Notes: generated by a model not told the origin, from the letters alone. 57,801 nt of DNA from Lachnospiraceae bacterium C7 (GCA_900113385.1 FOPE01000016.1:1-57801); one strand, 5' to 3'; counted from the stretch's first letter, positions 33,193-43,005 are shown. Made by a program: numbers and translations.

Positions 33193-33711
33193 TTAGTACT
33201 GTTCAGGTTCTGGGTATGTTTCACCGAAACATTCAACAGTAACTTTTTTCATGACTTGGTCTTCTCTTGGACGATCTGAAAAATCAGTAGCTACTTCAGC
33301 AATTTTATCTACAACATCCATACCTTCAATAACTTTACCAAAAGCAGCATATGCACCATCAAGGTGTGGAGCATCTTTGTGCATGATAAAGAATTGGCTA
33401 CCAGCTGAGTTAGGCATCATAGAACGAGCCATTGATAAAACACCAGCAGTGTGAGCTAGAGTGTTATTAAAGCCGTTTTGAGCGAATTCACCAGCGATGC
33501 TGTATCCAGGGCCACCCATTCCAGTACCTTCAGGATCACCACCCTGAATCATGAAACCTTTGATAACACGATGGAAAATAAGACCATCATAGAAACCGTG
33601 GTTTACAAGGCTAATAAAGTTATTTACTGTATTAGGAGCAACATCAGGGTATAATTCAGCCTTAATGATATCTCCATTATTCATTTCAAATGTTACGATT
33701 GGATTTGTCAT
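33193..33711 (-). CDS. Cyclophilin-type peptidyl-prolyl isomerase
   Basis: 172-residue cytoplasmic cyclophilin that speeds proline cis-trans isomerisation in folding. The fold is clear from FYDGLIFHRVIKGFMIQGGD (catalytic Arg), GPGYSIAGEF, LSMARSMMPNSAGSQFFI and LDGAYAAFGKV. No signal peptide is seen. AAAGGAA precedes the start on the minus strand. It is a single gene between divergent and convergent neighbours. Confidence 0.95.
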   Translation of the reverse strand: MTNPIVTFEMNNGDIIKAELYPDVAPNTVNNFISLVNHGFYDGLIFHRVIKGFMIQGGDPEGTGMGGPGYSIAGEFAQNGFNNTLAHTAGVLSMARSMMPNSAGSQFFIMHKDAPHLDGAYAAFGKVIEGMDVVDKIAEVATDFSDRPREDQVMKKVTVECFGETYPEPEQY

Positions 33712-33811
33712 ATTAAATTCCTTTCTTTATAAACAATATTAAAGTATACTAGAACATTTTACCGAAAAATATTAAAAGCGTAAAGTGAAAAATAAAAAAA
33801 GAGGTGGCAAA

Positions 33812-34738
33812 ATGGACAGAACACTTAAAAAAGCCATATATTTTAAGGGTCAAGAGAAAAAAGATCCTAATTTTTTAGAACTAAAAGAAAATTTGAAAAA
33901 TAATGGAATAGAAATTTTAGAAATAGATATAGATGAGATAATAAAAAAAATACAAGAAGATAAAAAAAGAGAAAGTAAAATTAAAGATAAAATTCAAAAA
34001 ATAAGTATAGTAGGTTACTTGAAAAAAATAAATACTAAAAAAGATGTAATAGCTTTTACGTCTCGAAAGACTATGCTAAAAGCATGTCACGACGCAGAAA
34101 TACCAGTTGTAGGATATTATAGTGAAAATTATTATGATGAAAATCTTATGGGAGCAGAAATTGTTTTTTCGGGATTTAAAGGTCTTACAAGCGAAGATAT
34201 AGAAGATGTGTATAAAAGGTATTATAAATTGCCCATTACAATATGTCAGACCAAGCGCTGTATTATAAAAGAGATGTCATTAGATAGATTTGATGAGCTA
34301 TATGATTTATACCAACAACCACATTTTACAGATTATATGGAACCCCTTTTTGAAAAAAAGGAAGAGTACGAATACCAAAAAGCATATATAGAAAACGTGT
34401 ATCCTTTTTATGGCTACGGATATTGGCTTGTAATAGATAAAAAAACAGATAAAGTAATTGGTCGAGCAGGAGTAGAATTAAAGGAAAGACAAGGAGAAAC
34501 AAGCGTAGAGTTAGGCTATGGAATACATCCAAAGTATCAGAGACAAGGTATAGCGAAAGAAGTGTGTAAAAGCATTTTAGAGTATGTAAAAAAAGAATTT
34601 GGATTAGATGAGATAAATTGTTATATAGAAAATGGAAACTTACCCTCAATTGCTCTGGCAGAAAGTTTGGGGTTTGAGCATATAAAAGACGTAATTGAAG
34701 GAAAAACTTTAATGAAAAAATATGTTATAAAAATGTAG
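33812..34738 (+). CDS. HAD-like plus GNAT acetyltransferase fusion protein
   Basis: 308 residues with ATG 33812, chosen over GTG 33785 because GAGGTGG (33801-33807) precedes it. The N-terminal half (to about 140) looks like the end of a haloacid-dehalogenase-like domain (VIAFTSRKTMLKACHDAEIP, then GAEIVFSGFKGLTSED) without an obvious catalytic DxD. The C-terminal half (about 150-305) is a GNAT domain with the acetyl-CoA loop GYGIHPKYQRQGIAKEV and a final NLPSIALAESLGFE. It probably N-acetylates a small molecule or protein; substrate unknown. Confidence 0.8.
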   Translation: MDRTLKKAIYFKGQEKKDPNFLELKENLKNNGIEILEIDIDEIIKKIQEDKKRESKIKDKIQKISIVGYLKKINTKKDVIAFTSRKTMLKACHDAEIPVVGYYSENYYDENLMGAEIVFSGFKGLTSEDIEDVYKRYYKLPITICQTKRCIIKEMSLDRFDELYDLYQQPHFTDYMEPLFEKKEEYEYQKAYIENVYPFYGYGYWLVIDKKTDKVIGRAGVELKERQGETSVELGYGIHPKYQRQGIAKEVCKSILEYVKKEFGLDEINCYIENGNLPSIALAESLGFEHIKDVIEGKTLMKKYVIKM

Positions 34739-34780
34739 AGGGAAACGGGAAAAATATGAAAACTAATGACATGCAATATA

Positions 34781-34809
34781 TTGATTTTTCTGATAAAATA
34801 AAATATAAT
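34781..34809 (+). promoter_or_regulatory. Promoter for the rel operon
   Basis: TTGATT (34781-34786), 17-base spacer, TATAAT (34804-34809), 62 bases before the start codon. Confidence 0.65.
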
Positions 34810-34871
34810 TAAATATCATGGTATAGGTGAATAGTCTGTATTCACGAAATTTTGAAAGGTAGGTGATCAGT

Positions 34872-37214
34872 GTGGCGGATATTTCTACAGAGGAATTGGA
34901 AAAAATAGAAAAAGAATTTCATTCTAATGTGGACAGTATTAAGACGATTAAAGAATTCGTAAGTCCAGAAGATTTGTATGAAGATTTGATTGCAAGTATA
35001 CAAAAATATCATCCTTCAGCTGATATTTCTTTAGTAGAAAAGGCATACAACATAGCATATAAGGCTCATGCTGGTCAAACACGTAAATCAGGAGAAGCAT
35101 ACATAATCCATCCACTTTGTGTAGCTATTATTTTAGCAGAACTTGAGATGGATAAAGAGACAATAGCAGCAGGTTTGCTTCATGATGTTTTAGAAGATAC
35201 AAAGATTACGAAAGATGAATTAGTAGATGAATTTGGCGCAGAGGTCTTACTATTAGTAGACGGCGTAACTAAGTTAAAACATTTGCATTTATCTCAAAAA
35301 GGAAAAAAAGGCAATAAGGACAAAACAGCAGCAGATAGATTAGAAATGCAGGCTGAAAACCTTAGAAAAATGTTCCTTGCAATGGCAAAGGATATCCGAG
35401 TTATTATCATAAAATTGGCAGATAGATTGCATAATATGAGAACTCTTAGATATCAGTCTAAAGAAGCTCAAATAAGAATTGCAAGAGAGACACAAGAGAT
35501 TTATTGCCCAATAGCTCAAAGACTTGGTATTAGCAAGATTAAGATAGAATTAGAGGATTTATCTCTTAAGTATCTTGATTCAGAAGCTTATTATGATTTG
35601 GTAGAAAAGATTGCTATCAAAAAAAGCGTCAGGGACAGCTACATTAATAGCTTAGTTGAGCAAGTAGAAAAGCAAGTAGTAGATGCTGGTTTTAAAGCAG
35701 ATGTATCAGGAAGAGCAAAACATTTCTTTAGTATCTACAAAAAAATGGTTAATCAAAACAAGACAATAGATCAGATTTATGACTTGTTTGCCATTAGAAT
35801 TTTAGTAGATTCTATTAAGGATTGTTATGCAGTACTTGGAATTATGCATGAGATGTATAAACCAATTCCAGGACGTTTTAAAGATTACATTGCAATGCCA
35901 AAGCCAAATATGTATCAATCACTTCACACAACATTGATCGGACCAAGTGGACAGCCATTTGAGATTCAAATACGAACATACGAGATGCATAGGACAGCTG
36001 AGTATGGTATCGCAGCACACTGGAAATACAAAGAAGTTAATAATGGAATTGCTACTAATACAACTGTTAGCGAAGAAGAAAAATTAAGTTGGTTAAGACA
36101 AATCCTAGAGTGGCAGCAGGATATGTCAGATAATAAAGAATTTATGAAATTACTTAAAAGTGATTTAGACTTATTCTCTGATACAGTATTTTGTTTTACA
36201 CCATCAGGAGATGTAAAAAATTTACCAAATGGTTCAACACCAATTGATTTTGCCTACAGTATACATTCGGCAGTAGGTAATCGAATGGTAGGAGCAAGAG
36301 TTAATGGTAAATTAGTACCAATTGATTACACTATTAAAAATGGTGATAGAATAGAGATAATTACTTCACAAAATTCTAGAGGACCAAGTAGAGATTGGCT
36401 TTTGATTGTAAAGAGTACACAAGCAAAAAGCAAAATCAATCAATGGTTTAGAAGCGAATTAAAAGAAGAGAATATTGCCAAAGGTAAAGAACTTCTTTTA
36501 AGTTGCGCAAAAGCTAAAGGCGTAGAATTTAGTGAAATTAATAAACCAGAATATCAACACAAAATCATGAAAAAATATGGTTTTCATGACTGGAAATCAT
36601 GCCTTGCAACTGTAGGACATGGTGGATTAAAAGAAAGCCAAATCATTAACCGCATGATTGAGGAATACAAAAAAGATCATATTGCGGCTATGACAGATGA
36701 AGATGTTGAAGAAAGCATATCAGAAAACAAAATACCAGAGACTAGAGGCCGTTCGAGAAGTGGCATTGTAGTAAAAGGTCTTTATGATGTAGCAGTGCAT
36801 TTCTCAAAATGCTGTTCACCAGTTCCAGGAGATGAAATCGTAGGTTTTGTAACACGAGGCCGTGGAGTTTCAATCCATAGAACAGATTGTATCAATATTT
36901 TAAATCTTACAGAATTAGAAAGAGAACGACTTATTGATGCAGAATGGCAAGAAGATATTGCAGAACATGATGGTGAATATCTTACAGACATTAACATATA
37001 CTGTAATGATAGAGCAGGATTGTTAGTAGATATTTCTAAGATATTTACAGAACGAAATATTAATATTTTAGGACTTCAGTCTAATACAAATAAGCAAGGC
37101 GTTGCAACAATTAAGGTCTCTTTTAATATAAAAAATAAGCAAGAGATGAAAGGCTTAATTGATAAGCTAAAACAAATCGAAAACGTAATTGACATTAGAA
37201 GGACCACCGGCTAA
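34872..37214 (+). CDS. rel: Bifunctional (p)ppGpp synthetase/hydrolase Rel
   Basis: 780 residues in the full Rel order: HD hydrolase (about 45-195, with GLLHDVLEDT), synthetase (about 235-385, with RFKDYIAMPKPNMYQSLHTT), TGS (about 435-495, FCFTPSGDVKNLPNGSTPID), the Cys-rich zinc-finger region (HFSKCCSPVPGDE) and a C-terminal ACT domain (about 705-780). The RFKD motif in the synthetase site is the charge pattern of bifunctional enzymes. It controls the stringent response at starved ribosomes. GTG 34872 (AGGTGA site) is slightly preferred to GTG 34863. It heads the rel-mbl-hemZ-hisS-aspS cluster. Confidence 0.96.
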   Translation: MADISTEELEKIEKEFHSNVDSIKTIKEFVSPEDLYEDLIASIQKYHPSADISLVEKAYNIAYKAHAGQTRKSGEAYIIHPLCVAIILAELEMDKETIAAGLLHDVLEDTKITKDELVDEFGAEVLLLVDGVTKLKHLHLSQKGKKGNKDKTAADRLEMQAENLRKMFLAMAKDIRVIIIKLADRLHNMRTLRYQSKEAQIRIARETQEIYCPIAQRLGISKIKIELEDLSLKYLDSEAYYDLVEKIAIKKSVRDSYINSLVEQVEKQVVDAGFKADVSGRAKHFFSIYKKMVNQNKTIDQIYDLFAIRILVDSIKDCYAVLGIMHEMYKPIPGRFKDYIAMPKPNMYQSLHTTLIGPSGQPFEIQIRTYEMHRTAEYGIAAHWKYKEVNNGIATNTTVSEEEKLSWLRQILEWQQDMSDNKEFMKLLKSDLDLFSDTVFCFTPSGDVKNLPNGSTPIDFAYSIHSAVGNRMVGARVNGKLVPIDYTIKNGDRIEIITSQNSRGPSRDWLLIVKSTQAKSKINQWFRSELKEENIAKGKELLLSCAKAKGVEFSEINKPEYQHKIMKKYGFHDWKSCLATVGHGGLKESQIINRMIEEYKKDHIAAMTDEDVEESISENKIPETRGRSRSGIVVKGLYDVAVHFSKCCSPVPGDEIVGFVTRGRGVSIHRTDCINILNLTELERERLIDAEWQEDIAEHDGEYLTDINIYCNDRAGLLVDISKIFTERNINILGLQSNTNKQGVATIKVSFNIKNKQEMKGLIDKLKQIENVIDIRRTTG

Positions 37215-37230
37215 AAGCTCGGTGGTTTTT
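37203..37230 (+). terminator. Terminator overlapping the rel stop codon
   Basis: ACCACCG (37203-37209) pairs with CGGTGGT (37220-37226) followed by TTTTT. The rel stop codon TAA lies in its loop. Its T run reaches 37230, next to the first possible start of the downstream gene. Confidence 0.75.
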
Positions 37231-37252
37231 CATGGCAAATGAAAGGATATTT

Positions 37253-37882
37253 ATGACAAACCTAGAAATGAAACAATACGTAGTTGGACCAGTTAGTACT
37301 AATTGCTATTTTGTTATCAATAAAACAACAAAACAACTTATAATAATAGACCCAGGCGACTGCGCAAAACAACTTATTAAAAAAGTAGAAGAAGGAAACT
37401 ATCAGTTGGAAGCCATATTGCTGACGCACGGACATTTTGACCATGTGAATGCTGCAAAGGAAGTAGCAGACCACTTTGGCGTTAAGATTTATGCACATGA
37501 ATTAGAAAAGGAAACATTAGAAACACCTGAACTTAATTTAAGTGGATGGATTAACGACAATAAAAAATATCATGCAGATATTTTCTTGAAAGACGAACAG
37601 GAAATAGACTTAGCAGGATTTCATATTAGAGTATTGTTTACACCAGGTCATACAGTTGGTGGATGCAGTTATTTTTTCCCATATGAAGAAGTGGTTTTTG
37701 TAGGAGATACTCTTTTTGCAGGATCTACAGGAAGAACAGATTTTGTTAAAGGAAGTCAAAGTGCCTTAGTGAGAGGCATACGAGAAAAACTAATGGTTTT
37801 ACCAGATAATACCCAGGTTTTTCCAGGTCACAATGAAGCAACAACAATTGAAACTGAGAGGATGTACAACCCATACATATGA
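37253..37882 (+). CDS. Metallo-beta-lactamase fold hydrolase (glyoxalase II-like)
   Basis: 209 residues with ATG 37253, preferred because GAAAGGA precedes it and the earlier ATG 37232 lies in a terminator tail. The zinc ligands are LTHGHFDH, the later histidine in FTPGHTVGG, the aspartate in FVGDTLF and the C-terminal FPGHNEAT. It belongs to the small YqgX/GloB-like hydrolases; the natural substrate is unknown, perhaps an S-acyl-glutathione analogue or another thioester. Its stop overlaps the hemZ start (ATGA), showing coupling. Confidence 0.92.
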   Translation: MTNLEMKQYVVGPVSTNCYFVINKTTKQLIIIDPGDCAKQLIKKVEEGNYQLEAILLTHGHFDHVNAAKEVADHFGVKIYAHELEKETLETPELNLSGWINDNKKYHADIFLKDEQEIDLAGFHIRVLFTPGHTVGGCSYFFPYEEVVFVGDTLFAGSTGRTDFVKGSQSALVRGIREKLMVLPDNTQVFPGHNEATTIETERMYNPYI

Positions 37883-39414
37883 TAAACGTAATATTAAATA
37901 TAGCAGATTTTGAATATGACATATACGGTATAGTAAAGGCTTTTTTCTCAAAAGAAGACATAGAAAGCTACTATACAAAAGATGTAGATATACAGGGCAA
38001 AAATGTAGCAAGTACAGACCATACAGAAGATAAAGCAGATCCAAATGCTTTATATACATTGTATGTAAACTTAGACAAAGCCCAAAATATTTTAAAATTT
38101 AGATTTGTAGAAAAAGAAACGAACAGAGAAATCTCAACAGAATTTGAGATTTATCCTGACAACAGAAAAAAGACAAAAGACACATTAAAACAAAACCTAT
38201 ATCAGCTTATGGTTAAGGTTTGTGGAAAAGAGCTTCCATGGGGAACTTTAACAGGAATTAGACCAACAAAGATACCGATGAAGTTACTTATGGAAGGTAA
38301 AAGTGAAAAAGAAGTCTATGATGACATGAAGTCAAAATATCTAACTTCAGACGAAAAAATTAATTTAAGCATCGAAGTAGCACAGCAAGAAATCGAAATC
38401 CTTAAAAAAATCGATTATAAAAATGGATTCAGTCTATACATAGGAATCCCATTTTGTCCAAGTACATGCTTGTATTGTTCATTTACTTCATATCCTTTAT
38501 CAAGATGGAGTAAAGAAGTGGATAGATATTTAGATGCATTAGAAAAAGAAATTGATTTTACAGCAGAAGCGTGTAAAGATAAGGTTTTAAATGCAGTTTA
38601 TTTTGGTGGTGGAACACCAACTACACTTCTACCATATCAGTTAGATAGATTAATCAAAAAAGTTAAATCAACATTTGATATGTCAAATTGTGTGGAATTT
38701 ACAGTGGAAGCAGGTAGACCTGATTCTATTACAAGAGAAAAATTAGAAGTCTTAAGAGATAACGGAATAACACGAATTTCTATTAATCCACAGACTATGA
38801 AGCAAGAAACACTTGATTTGATTGGAAGACACCATACCGTTGAGCAGACAATCGAAAGTTTCAAATTAGCAAGAGAATTAGGCTTTGAAGACATTAATAT
38901 GGATCTTATAGTTGGTCTTCCAGGAGAAACAATAGATGATGTTCGTCACACAATGGAAGTTTTAAAAGAACTTCAGCCAGATAATGTAACAGTCCACTCT
39001 TTAGCAATAAAAAGAGCAGCAAGACTTACAGTTTTTAAAGATCATTACGAAAAAATGAAAATGATAAATACAGGCGAACATATGAGAATGTGCGAAAAAT
39101 ACTGTAGAGAAATGGGCTTAAAGCCATATTATTTGTACCGTCAAAAAGGTATGGCTGGCAATATGGAAAACGTCGGATATGCAAAAAATGGTAAGTCAGG
39201 TGTGTATAACATCTTGATTATGGAAGAAAAACAGACTATAATGGCACTTGGTGCAGGTGCTTCTACAAAGCTTGTACTAGATGAATTTAATTCAGATGGC
39301 AATCGTAAAATTGCACGAGTAGAAAATGTCAAGGATATCAAGAATTATCTTGAAAGAGTTGATGAAATGATAGAAAGAAAAAGAAGTAAAATGGAGGAAG
39401 TTAAATGGCATTAA
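37879..39414 (+). CDS. hemZ: Radical SAM protein HemZ (coproporphyrinogen III oxidase-like)
   Basis: 511 residues. The radical SAM cluster CxxxCxxC is at PFCPSTCLYCSF (about residue 193-204), followed by YFGGGTPT, the SAM-binding glycine region, and the HemN-like segments RISINPQTM and DINMDLIVGLPGE. A 170-residue N-terminal extension is typical of HemZ. HemN decarboxylates coproporphyrinogen without oxygen. No other haem-synthesis gene is nearby, so in this organism it may act in another porphyrin or haem-handling step. ATGA overlap with the MBL gene. Confidence 0.92.
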   Translation: MINVILNIADFEYDIYGIVKAFFSKEDIESYYTKDVDIQGKNVASTDHTEDKADPNALYTLYVNLDKAQNILKFRFVEKETNREISTEFEIYPDNRKKTKDTLKQNLYQLMVKVCGKELPWGTLTGIRPTKIPMKLLMEGKSEKEVYDDMKSKYLTSDEKINLSIEVAQQEIEILKKIDYKNGFSLYIGIPFCPSTCLYCSFTSYPLSRWSKEVDRYLDALEKEIDFTAEACKDKVLNAVYFGGGTPTTLLPYQLDRLIKKVKSTFDMSNCVEFTVEAGRPDSITREKLEVLRDNGITRISINPQTMKQETLDLIGRHHTVEQTIESFKLARELGFEDINMDLIVGLPGETIDDVRHTMEVLKELQPDNVTVHSLAIKRAARLTVFKDHYEKMKMINTGEHMRMCEKYCREMGLKPYYLYRQKGMAGNMENVGYAKNGKSGVYNILIMEEKQTIMALGAGASTKLVLDEFNSDGNRKIARVENVKDIKNYLERVDEMIERKRSKMEEVKWH

Positions 39415-40664
39415 ATAAAAAACCAGTTACTGGAATGAAAGATATTTTACCAGCAGAAATGGAAATCAGAGATTATGTTACAAGCGTAATCAAAGATACA
39501 TACCGCAAATTTGGATTTACTCCAATTGAAACTCCTTGTATGGAAAGTATTGCAAACCTTAGCAGTAAACAGGGTGGAGAAAATGAAAAATTAATTTTCA
39601 AAGTATTAAAAAGAGGAGAGAAGTTAAACGTCGCAGAAGCACAAGAAGAAGCAGATGTTGTAGATTTCGGTATGCGTTATGATTTAACATTACCATTATC
39701 TCGTTATTATAGTAATCATGCCAATGAACTTCCAACACCTTTTAAATCACTTCAGATCGGAAGTGTTTGGAGAGCTGATAGACCACAAAGAGGTCGTTAT
39801 CGTCAGTTCACACAATGTGATATAGATATTTTAGGTGAGCCAACAAACCTTGCAGAAATTGAATTAATTACTGCAACAACAACAACAATTGGAAAACTTG
39901 GCTTTGAAAATTTCGAAATTCGTATTAACGAAAGAAGAATTTTAAAAGCTATGGCAGCTTATTCAGGATTTGAAGAAAAAGATTACGATGAAATCTTTAT
40001 TATTCTTGATAAGATGGATAAGATCGGCTTAGAAGGCGTAGCAAAAGAATTAGTAGAGTGCGGTTACGCAAAAGAATCAGTAGATAAATATTTAAATTTA
40101 TTTACATTATTAGAAAATAAAAAAGATGTAGCAGAAGGTGTTACATTCTTAAAAGACGAATTAGGAGAGTACTTAGACGAAGAAGTTGCTAAAAATATGA
40201 CAGAAATTGCCACAGCAGTTGAAGCAGCTAAATCAGCTAAGTTTAAATTAGTATTTGATCCAACATTAGTTCGTGGAATGAGCTATTATACAGGAACTAT
40301 TTTTGAAATTGCTATGCCAGAGCTTGGTGCAGCATGTGGTGGTGGCGGACGCTACGACAAGATGATTGGTAACTTTACAGGACATGATGTTCCAGCATGT
40401 GGTTTCTCAATTGGTTTTGAGAGAATTGTTCTTTTACTTATGGAGAACGGATTTAAAGTGCCTACAGCACCTAAGAAAATTGCATACTTAGTTGAGAAAA
40501 AATGCTCACCAGAAAAAGTAGTAGAAGTAATGAAAGAAGCTAAAGAAGCAAGAGAAAATGGACAGCAAGTCCTTGTAGTTCGTATGAACAAAAACAAGAA
40601 ATTCCAAAAAGAACAACTTGCAGAACAAGGATATGAAGAATTCAAAGAATTTTTCAATCGTTAA
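39405..40664 (+). CDS. hisS: Histidyl-tRNA synthetase
   Basis: 419-residue class II synthetase that charges tRNA-His. Motif 1 lies near residues 40-60, motif 2 around IGSVWRADRPQRGRYRQFTQ, the histidine-specific loop at LVRGMSYYTGTIFE and motif 3 at GFSIGFERIV. A C-terminal anticodon-binding domain follows (about 335-419). It overlaps the hemZ gene by 10 bases, with GGAGG inside that gene serving as ribosome binding site. aspS follows after 60 bases. Confidence 0.97.
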   Translation: MALNKKPVTGMKDILPAEMEIRDYVTSVIKDTYRKFGFTPIETPCMESIANLSSKQGGENEKLIFKVLKRGEKLNVAEAQEEADVVDFGMRYDLTLPLSRYYSNHANELPTPFKSLQIGSVWRADRPQRGRYRQFTQCDIDILGEPTNLAEIELITATTTTIGKLGFENFEIRINERRILKAMAAYSGFEEKDYDEIFIILDKMDKIGLEGVAKELVECGYAKESVDKYLNLFTLLENKKDVAEGVTFLKDELGEYLDEEVAKNMTEIATAVEAAKSAKFKLVFDPTLVRGMSYYTGTIFEIAMPELGAACGGGGRYDKMIGNFTGHDVPACGFSIGFERIVLLLMENGFKVPTAPKKIAYLVEKKCSPEKVVEVMKEAKEARENGQQVLVVRMNKNKKFQKEQLAEQGYEEFKEFFNR

Positions 40665-40724
40665 TCAAATAAATTATTAATAATCAAATAAAGAAATTGT
40701 TAATAGGCGAAAAGGAGAAAGAAT

Positions 40725-42503
40725 ATGATGCAATCCCGTACACATACATGTGGACAGCTTAGAGCGTCTGATGTAGGTCAAAAAGTTAAATTAGTAGGAT
40801 GGCTAGAAAACTTCAGAGAAGTAGGTTCAAACTTAGGATTCATCGTTTTACGTGATTTCTACGGAACAACACAGGTTGTAGTAGAGACAGAAGAAATGAT
40901 GGAAGTTGTTAAGCCAATTACAAAAGAATCAACAATCTCTGTAGAAGGAGAAGTTAGAGAACGTAGTTCAAAAAATCCAAAACAAGCTACAGGTGAAATC
41001 GAAGTAGTTCCAACAAAAGTTGAAGTTTTAGGTAAATGTAGATATAACGAGTTACCATTTGAGGTTAACCGTAGCCGTGAGGCAGATGAATCAGCTCGTT
41101 TAAAATATCGTTATTTAGATTTAAGAAACCCAGAAGTAAAGAAAAATATTATTTTACGTTCAAACGTAGTAGCAGCTCTTCGTCAGTCAATGACAGAGCA
41201 TGGTTTCATGGAAATCACAACTCCAATTTTAACAGCTTCATCACCAGAAGGAGCTCGTGATTACCTTGTACCAGCTAGAAAACATCCAGGTAAATTCTAT
41301 GCTTTACCACAGGCACCACAGCAGTTTAAACAGCTTCTTATGGTATCAGGTATTGATAGATATTTCCAGATTGCACCTTGTTTCAGAGATGAGGATGCTC
41401 GTGGAGATAGAAGTCCAGGAGAATTCTATCAGTTAGATATGGAAATGGCATTCGCTTCTCAAGAAGACGTATTTGCTATTTTAGAAGATGTATTACCACC
41501 AATTTTTGCAAAATATGGTACATATAATATAGCTTCAGAGGCTCCATTTAAGAGAATTCCATATCTTGAAGCTATGGAAAAATATGGTTCAGATAAACCA
41601 GATTTACGTATCGACCTTACAGTTGATGATGTTACAGAAGTAATAGGTGGATGTGGATTTGCTCCATTTGAAGGAAACGTTGTTAAGGCAGTAGTAGTTT
41701 CAGACTTCAAAGAAAGCAGAAAATTCATCGATAAAACTTGTGATGAAGTAGAAGTACAAGCTGGCAATAAAGCATACTGGTTCAGAGTAGACGAAAACGG
41801 AGAACTTGTTGGAGGTATTTCTAAATTCGTTAAACAAATTAAAGATGATGTAACTAAAGCTCTTAACCTTAAGGCTGGAGACTTAGTTTTAGTATGTGCT
41901 GGTAAAAAGACATTAGCTCAGAAAACATCAGGTGTTATTGTTAAGACATTTGGAGCAAAAGTACCAGGGCACATGGATAAAGAACAGTATTCATTCTGTT
42001 GGATCGTTGATTTCCCAATGTATGAAATCGGTGAAGAATCAGGAGAATTAGAGTTCTGTCATAACCCATTCTCAATGCCTTCAGGCGGACTTGAGACATT
42101 AGTAAAAGCAGAAAATGGAGAAATTGATCCACTTACAATTACAGCAGATCAGTATGATTTAGTATGCAATGGTGTAGAGCTTTCTTCAGGTGCTGTACGT
42201 AACCATGATCCAGAAATCATGGTAAAAGCATTCGAACTTGTACGTTTAGGCGAGGATGATGTAAAAGCAAAATTCCCAGCTATGTACAATGCATTCTGTT
42301 ATGGAGCACCACCACATGCAGGTATTGCTCCAGGTGTAGATAGAATGGTAATGCTTCTTGCAGGAGAAGACTCAATTAGAGAAATCATTCCATTCCCAAT
42401 GAATAAGAATGCACAGGATATCATGACAGGAGCTCCAAGTGAAGTTTCTGAGCATCAACTTGAAGAATTACATATTAAAGTTGATCTTCCAAAAGAAGAC
42501 TAA
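40725..42503 (+). CDS. aspS: Aspartyl-tRNA synthetase
   Basis: 592-residue bacterial-type class II synthetase: N-terminal OB-fold anticodon domain (about 1-105), catalytic core with ITTPILTASSPEGARDYLVP and FRDEDARGDRSPGEFYQLD (motif 2), a GAD insertion domain (about 290-420) and motif 3 (GIAPGVDRMVMLL). Length fits the bacterial form. Whether it charges only tRNA-Asp or also tRNA-Asn cannot be read here. AAGGAGA precedes ATG 40725. It closes the cluster and is followed by a strong terminator. Confidence 0.97.
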   Translation: MMQSRTHTCGQLRASDVGQKVKLVGWLENFREVGSNLGFIVLRDFYGTTQVVVETEEMMEVVKPITKESTISVEGEVRERSSKNPKQATGEIEVVPTKVEVLGKCRYNELPFEVNRSREADESARLKYRYLDLRNPEVKKNIILRSNVVAALRQSMTEHGFMEITTPILTASSPEGARDYLVPARKHPGKFYALPQAPQQFKQLLMVSGIDRYFQIAPCFRDEDARGDRSPGEFYQLDMEMAFASQEDVFAILEDVLPPIFAKYGTYNIASEAPFKRIPYLEAMEKYGSDKPDLRIDLTVDDVTEVIGGCGFAPFEGNVVKAVVVSDFKESRKFIDKTCDEVEVQAGNKAYWFRVDENGELVGGISKFVKQIKDDVTKALNLKAGDLVLVCAGKKTLAQKTSGVIVKTFGAKVPGHMDKEQYSFCWIVDFPMYEIGEESGELEFCHNPFSMPSGGLETLVKAENGEIDPLTITADQYDLVCNGVELSSGAVRNHDPEIMVKAFELVRLGEDDVKAKFPAMYNAFCYGAPPHAGIAPGVDRMVMLLAGEDSIREIIPFPMNKNAQDIMTGAPSEVSEHQLEELHIKVDLPKED

Positions 42504-42535
42504 TTTTAACAGAGATTTTATTATGCAATAATATG

Positions 42536-42564
42536 TCTCCCCCGCTCATGTGGGGGAGATTTTT
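42536..42564 (+). terminator. Intrinsic terminator of the rel-aspS cluster
   Basis: TCTCCCCC (42536-42543) pairs perfectly with GGGGGAGA (42552-42559) around a GC-closed loop, followed by TTTTT. Confidence 0.95.
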
Positions 42565-42717
42565 AGCGTAGCTATAGGAAAGTAGCATTTCATTAGCAGG
42601 TTTTCCTAGCGTGGAGACTTGTAGATTTTTACGCAGTTAAAGAAAGTATACGCTTCTAAGCCGTAGCTTAGGCTAGAGTAAAGTATTGTGTTTTTAGAAA
42701 ATCTCTGTTTTTTTTAT
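42565..42717 (+). ncRNA. Candidate structured RNA downstream of aspS
   Basis: There is no gene here, but pairing is rich. TAGGAAA (42574-42580) pairs with TTTTCCTA around an inner loop. GCGTA (42566-42570) can pair with TACGC further on. CTAAGC and GCTTAG pair around CGTA near 42657-42672. AAAATCTC (42703-42710), just before a run of eight T, can pair back to GAGATTTT at 42556-42563 or 42514-42521. This fits a roughly 150-200 base RNA with its own terminator. As I recall, Bacillus 6S RNA bsrA lies near aspS, so 6S RNA is worth testing; no 6S consensus was confirmed. Confidence 0.35.
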
Positions 42718-42734
42718 GAAAAATAAAAACATGA

Positions 42735-42763
42735 TTGACATAGGTATAAAAAGATTGTAATAT
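42735..42763 (+). promoter_or_regulatory. Strong promoter for the gene at 43006
   Basis: TTGACA (42735-42740), 17-base spacer, TAATAT (42758-42763). The transcript would carry an untranslated leader of about 235 bases that contains a small hairpin (AAGCTAT/ATAGCTT, near 42788-42808) and the tandem repeat. Confidence 0.75.
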
Positions 42764-42878
42764 GTAAAATACCGCGTTTTATCCCAAAAGCTATTAAAAC
42801 TATAGCTTAGAGGTTTAAATTAACCGATAAGAATACAGAGATATGTTGTATTTTACATTAAAAGTAAACTAGATATGT

Positions 42879-42989
42879 AAGGACATGTAGATAATGCATG
42901 GACATGTAGATAATGCAAGGATATGCATACGCAAGGACATGCAGATACGCAAGGGACATGCATTCGCAAGGACATGCAAGGTTATATGC
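42879..42989. repeat. Six degenerate 16-22 bp tandem repeats in the 5' leader
   Basis: Units start AAGGACATG and end in TGC or CGC: 42879-42897, 42898-42916, 42917-42932, 42933-42950, 42951-42967, 42968-42989. The array stops 2 bases before the GGGGTGAG ribosome binding site of the next gene, so copy number could change leader structure and expression. Confidence 0.85.
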
Positions 42990-43005
42990 TAAGGGGTGAG
43001 AACGT

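Noticed and set aside
42879-42989. CRISPR array
   Set aside because: The units are 16-22 bases, adjacent without unique spacers, and drift from copy to copy; there are no cas genes.
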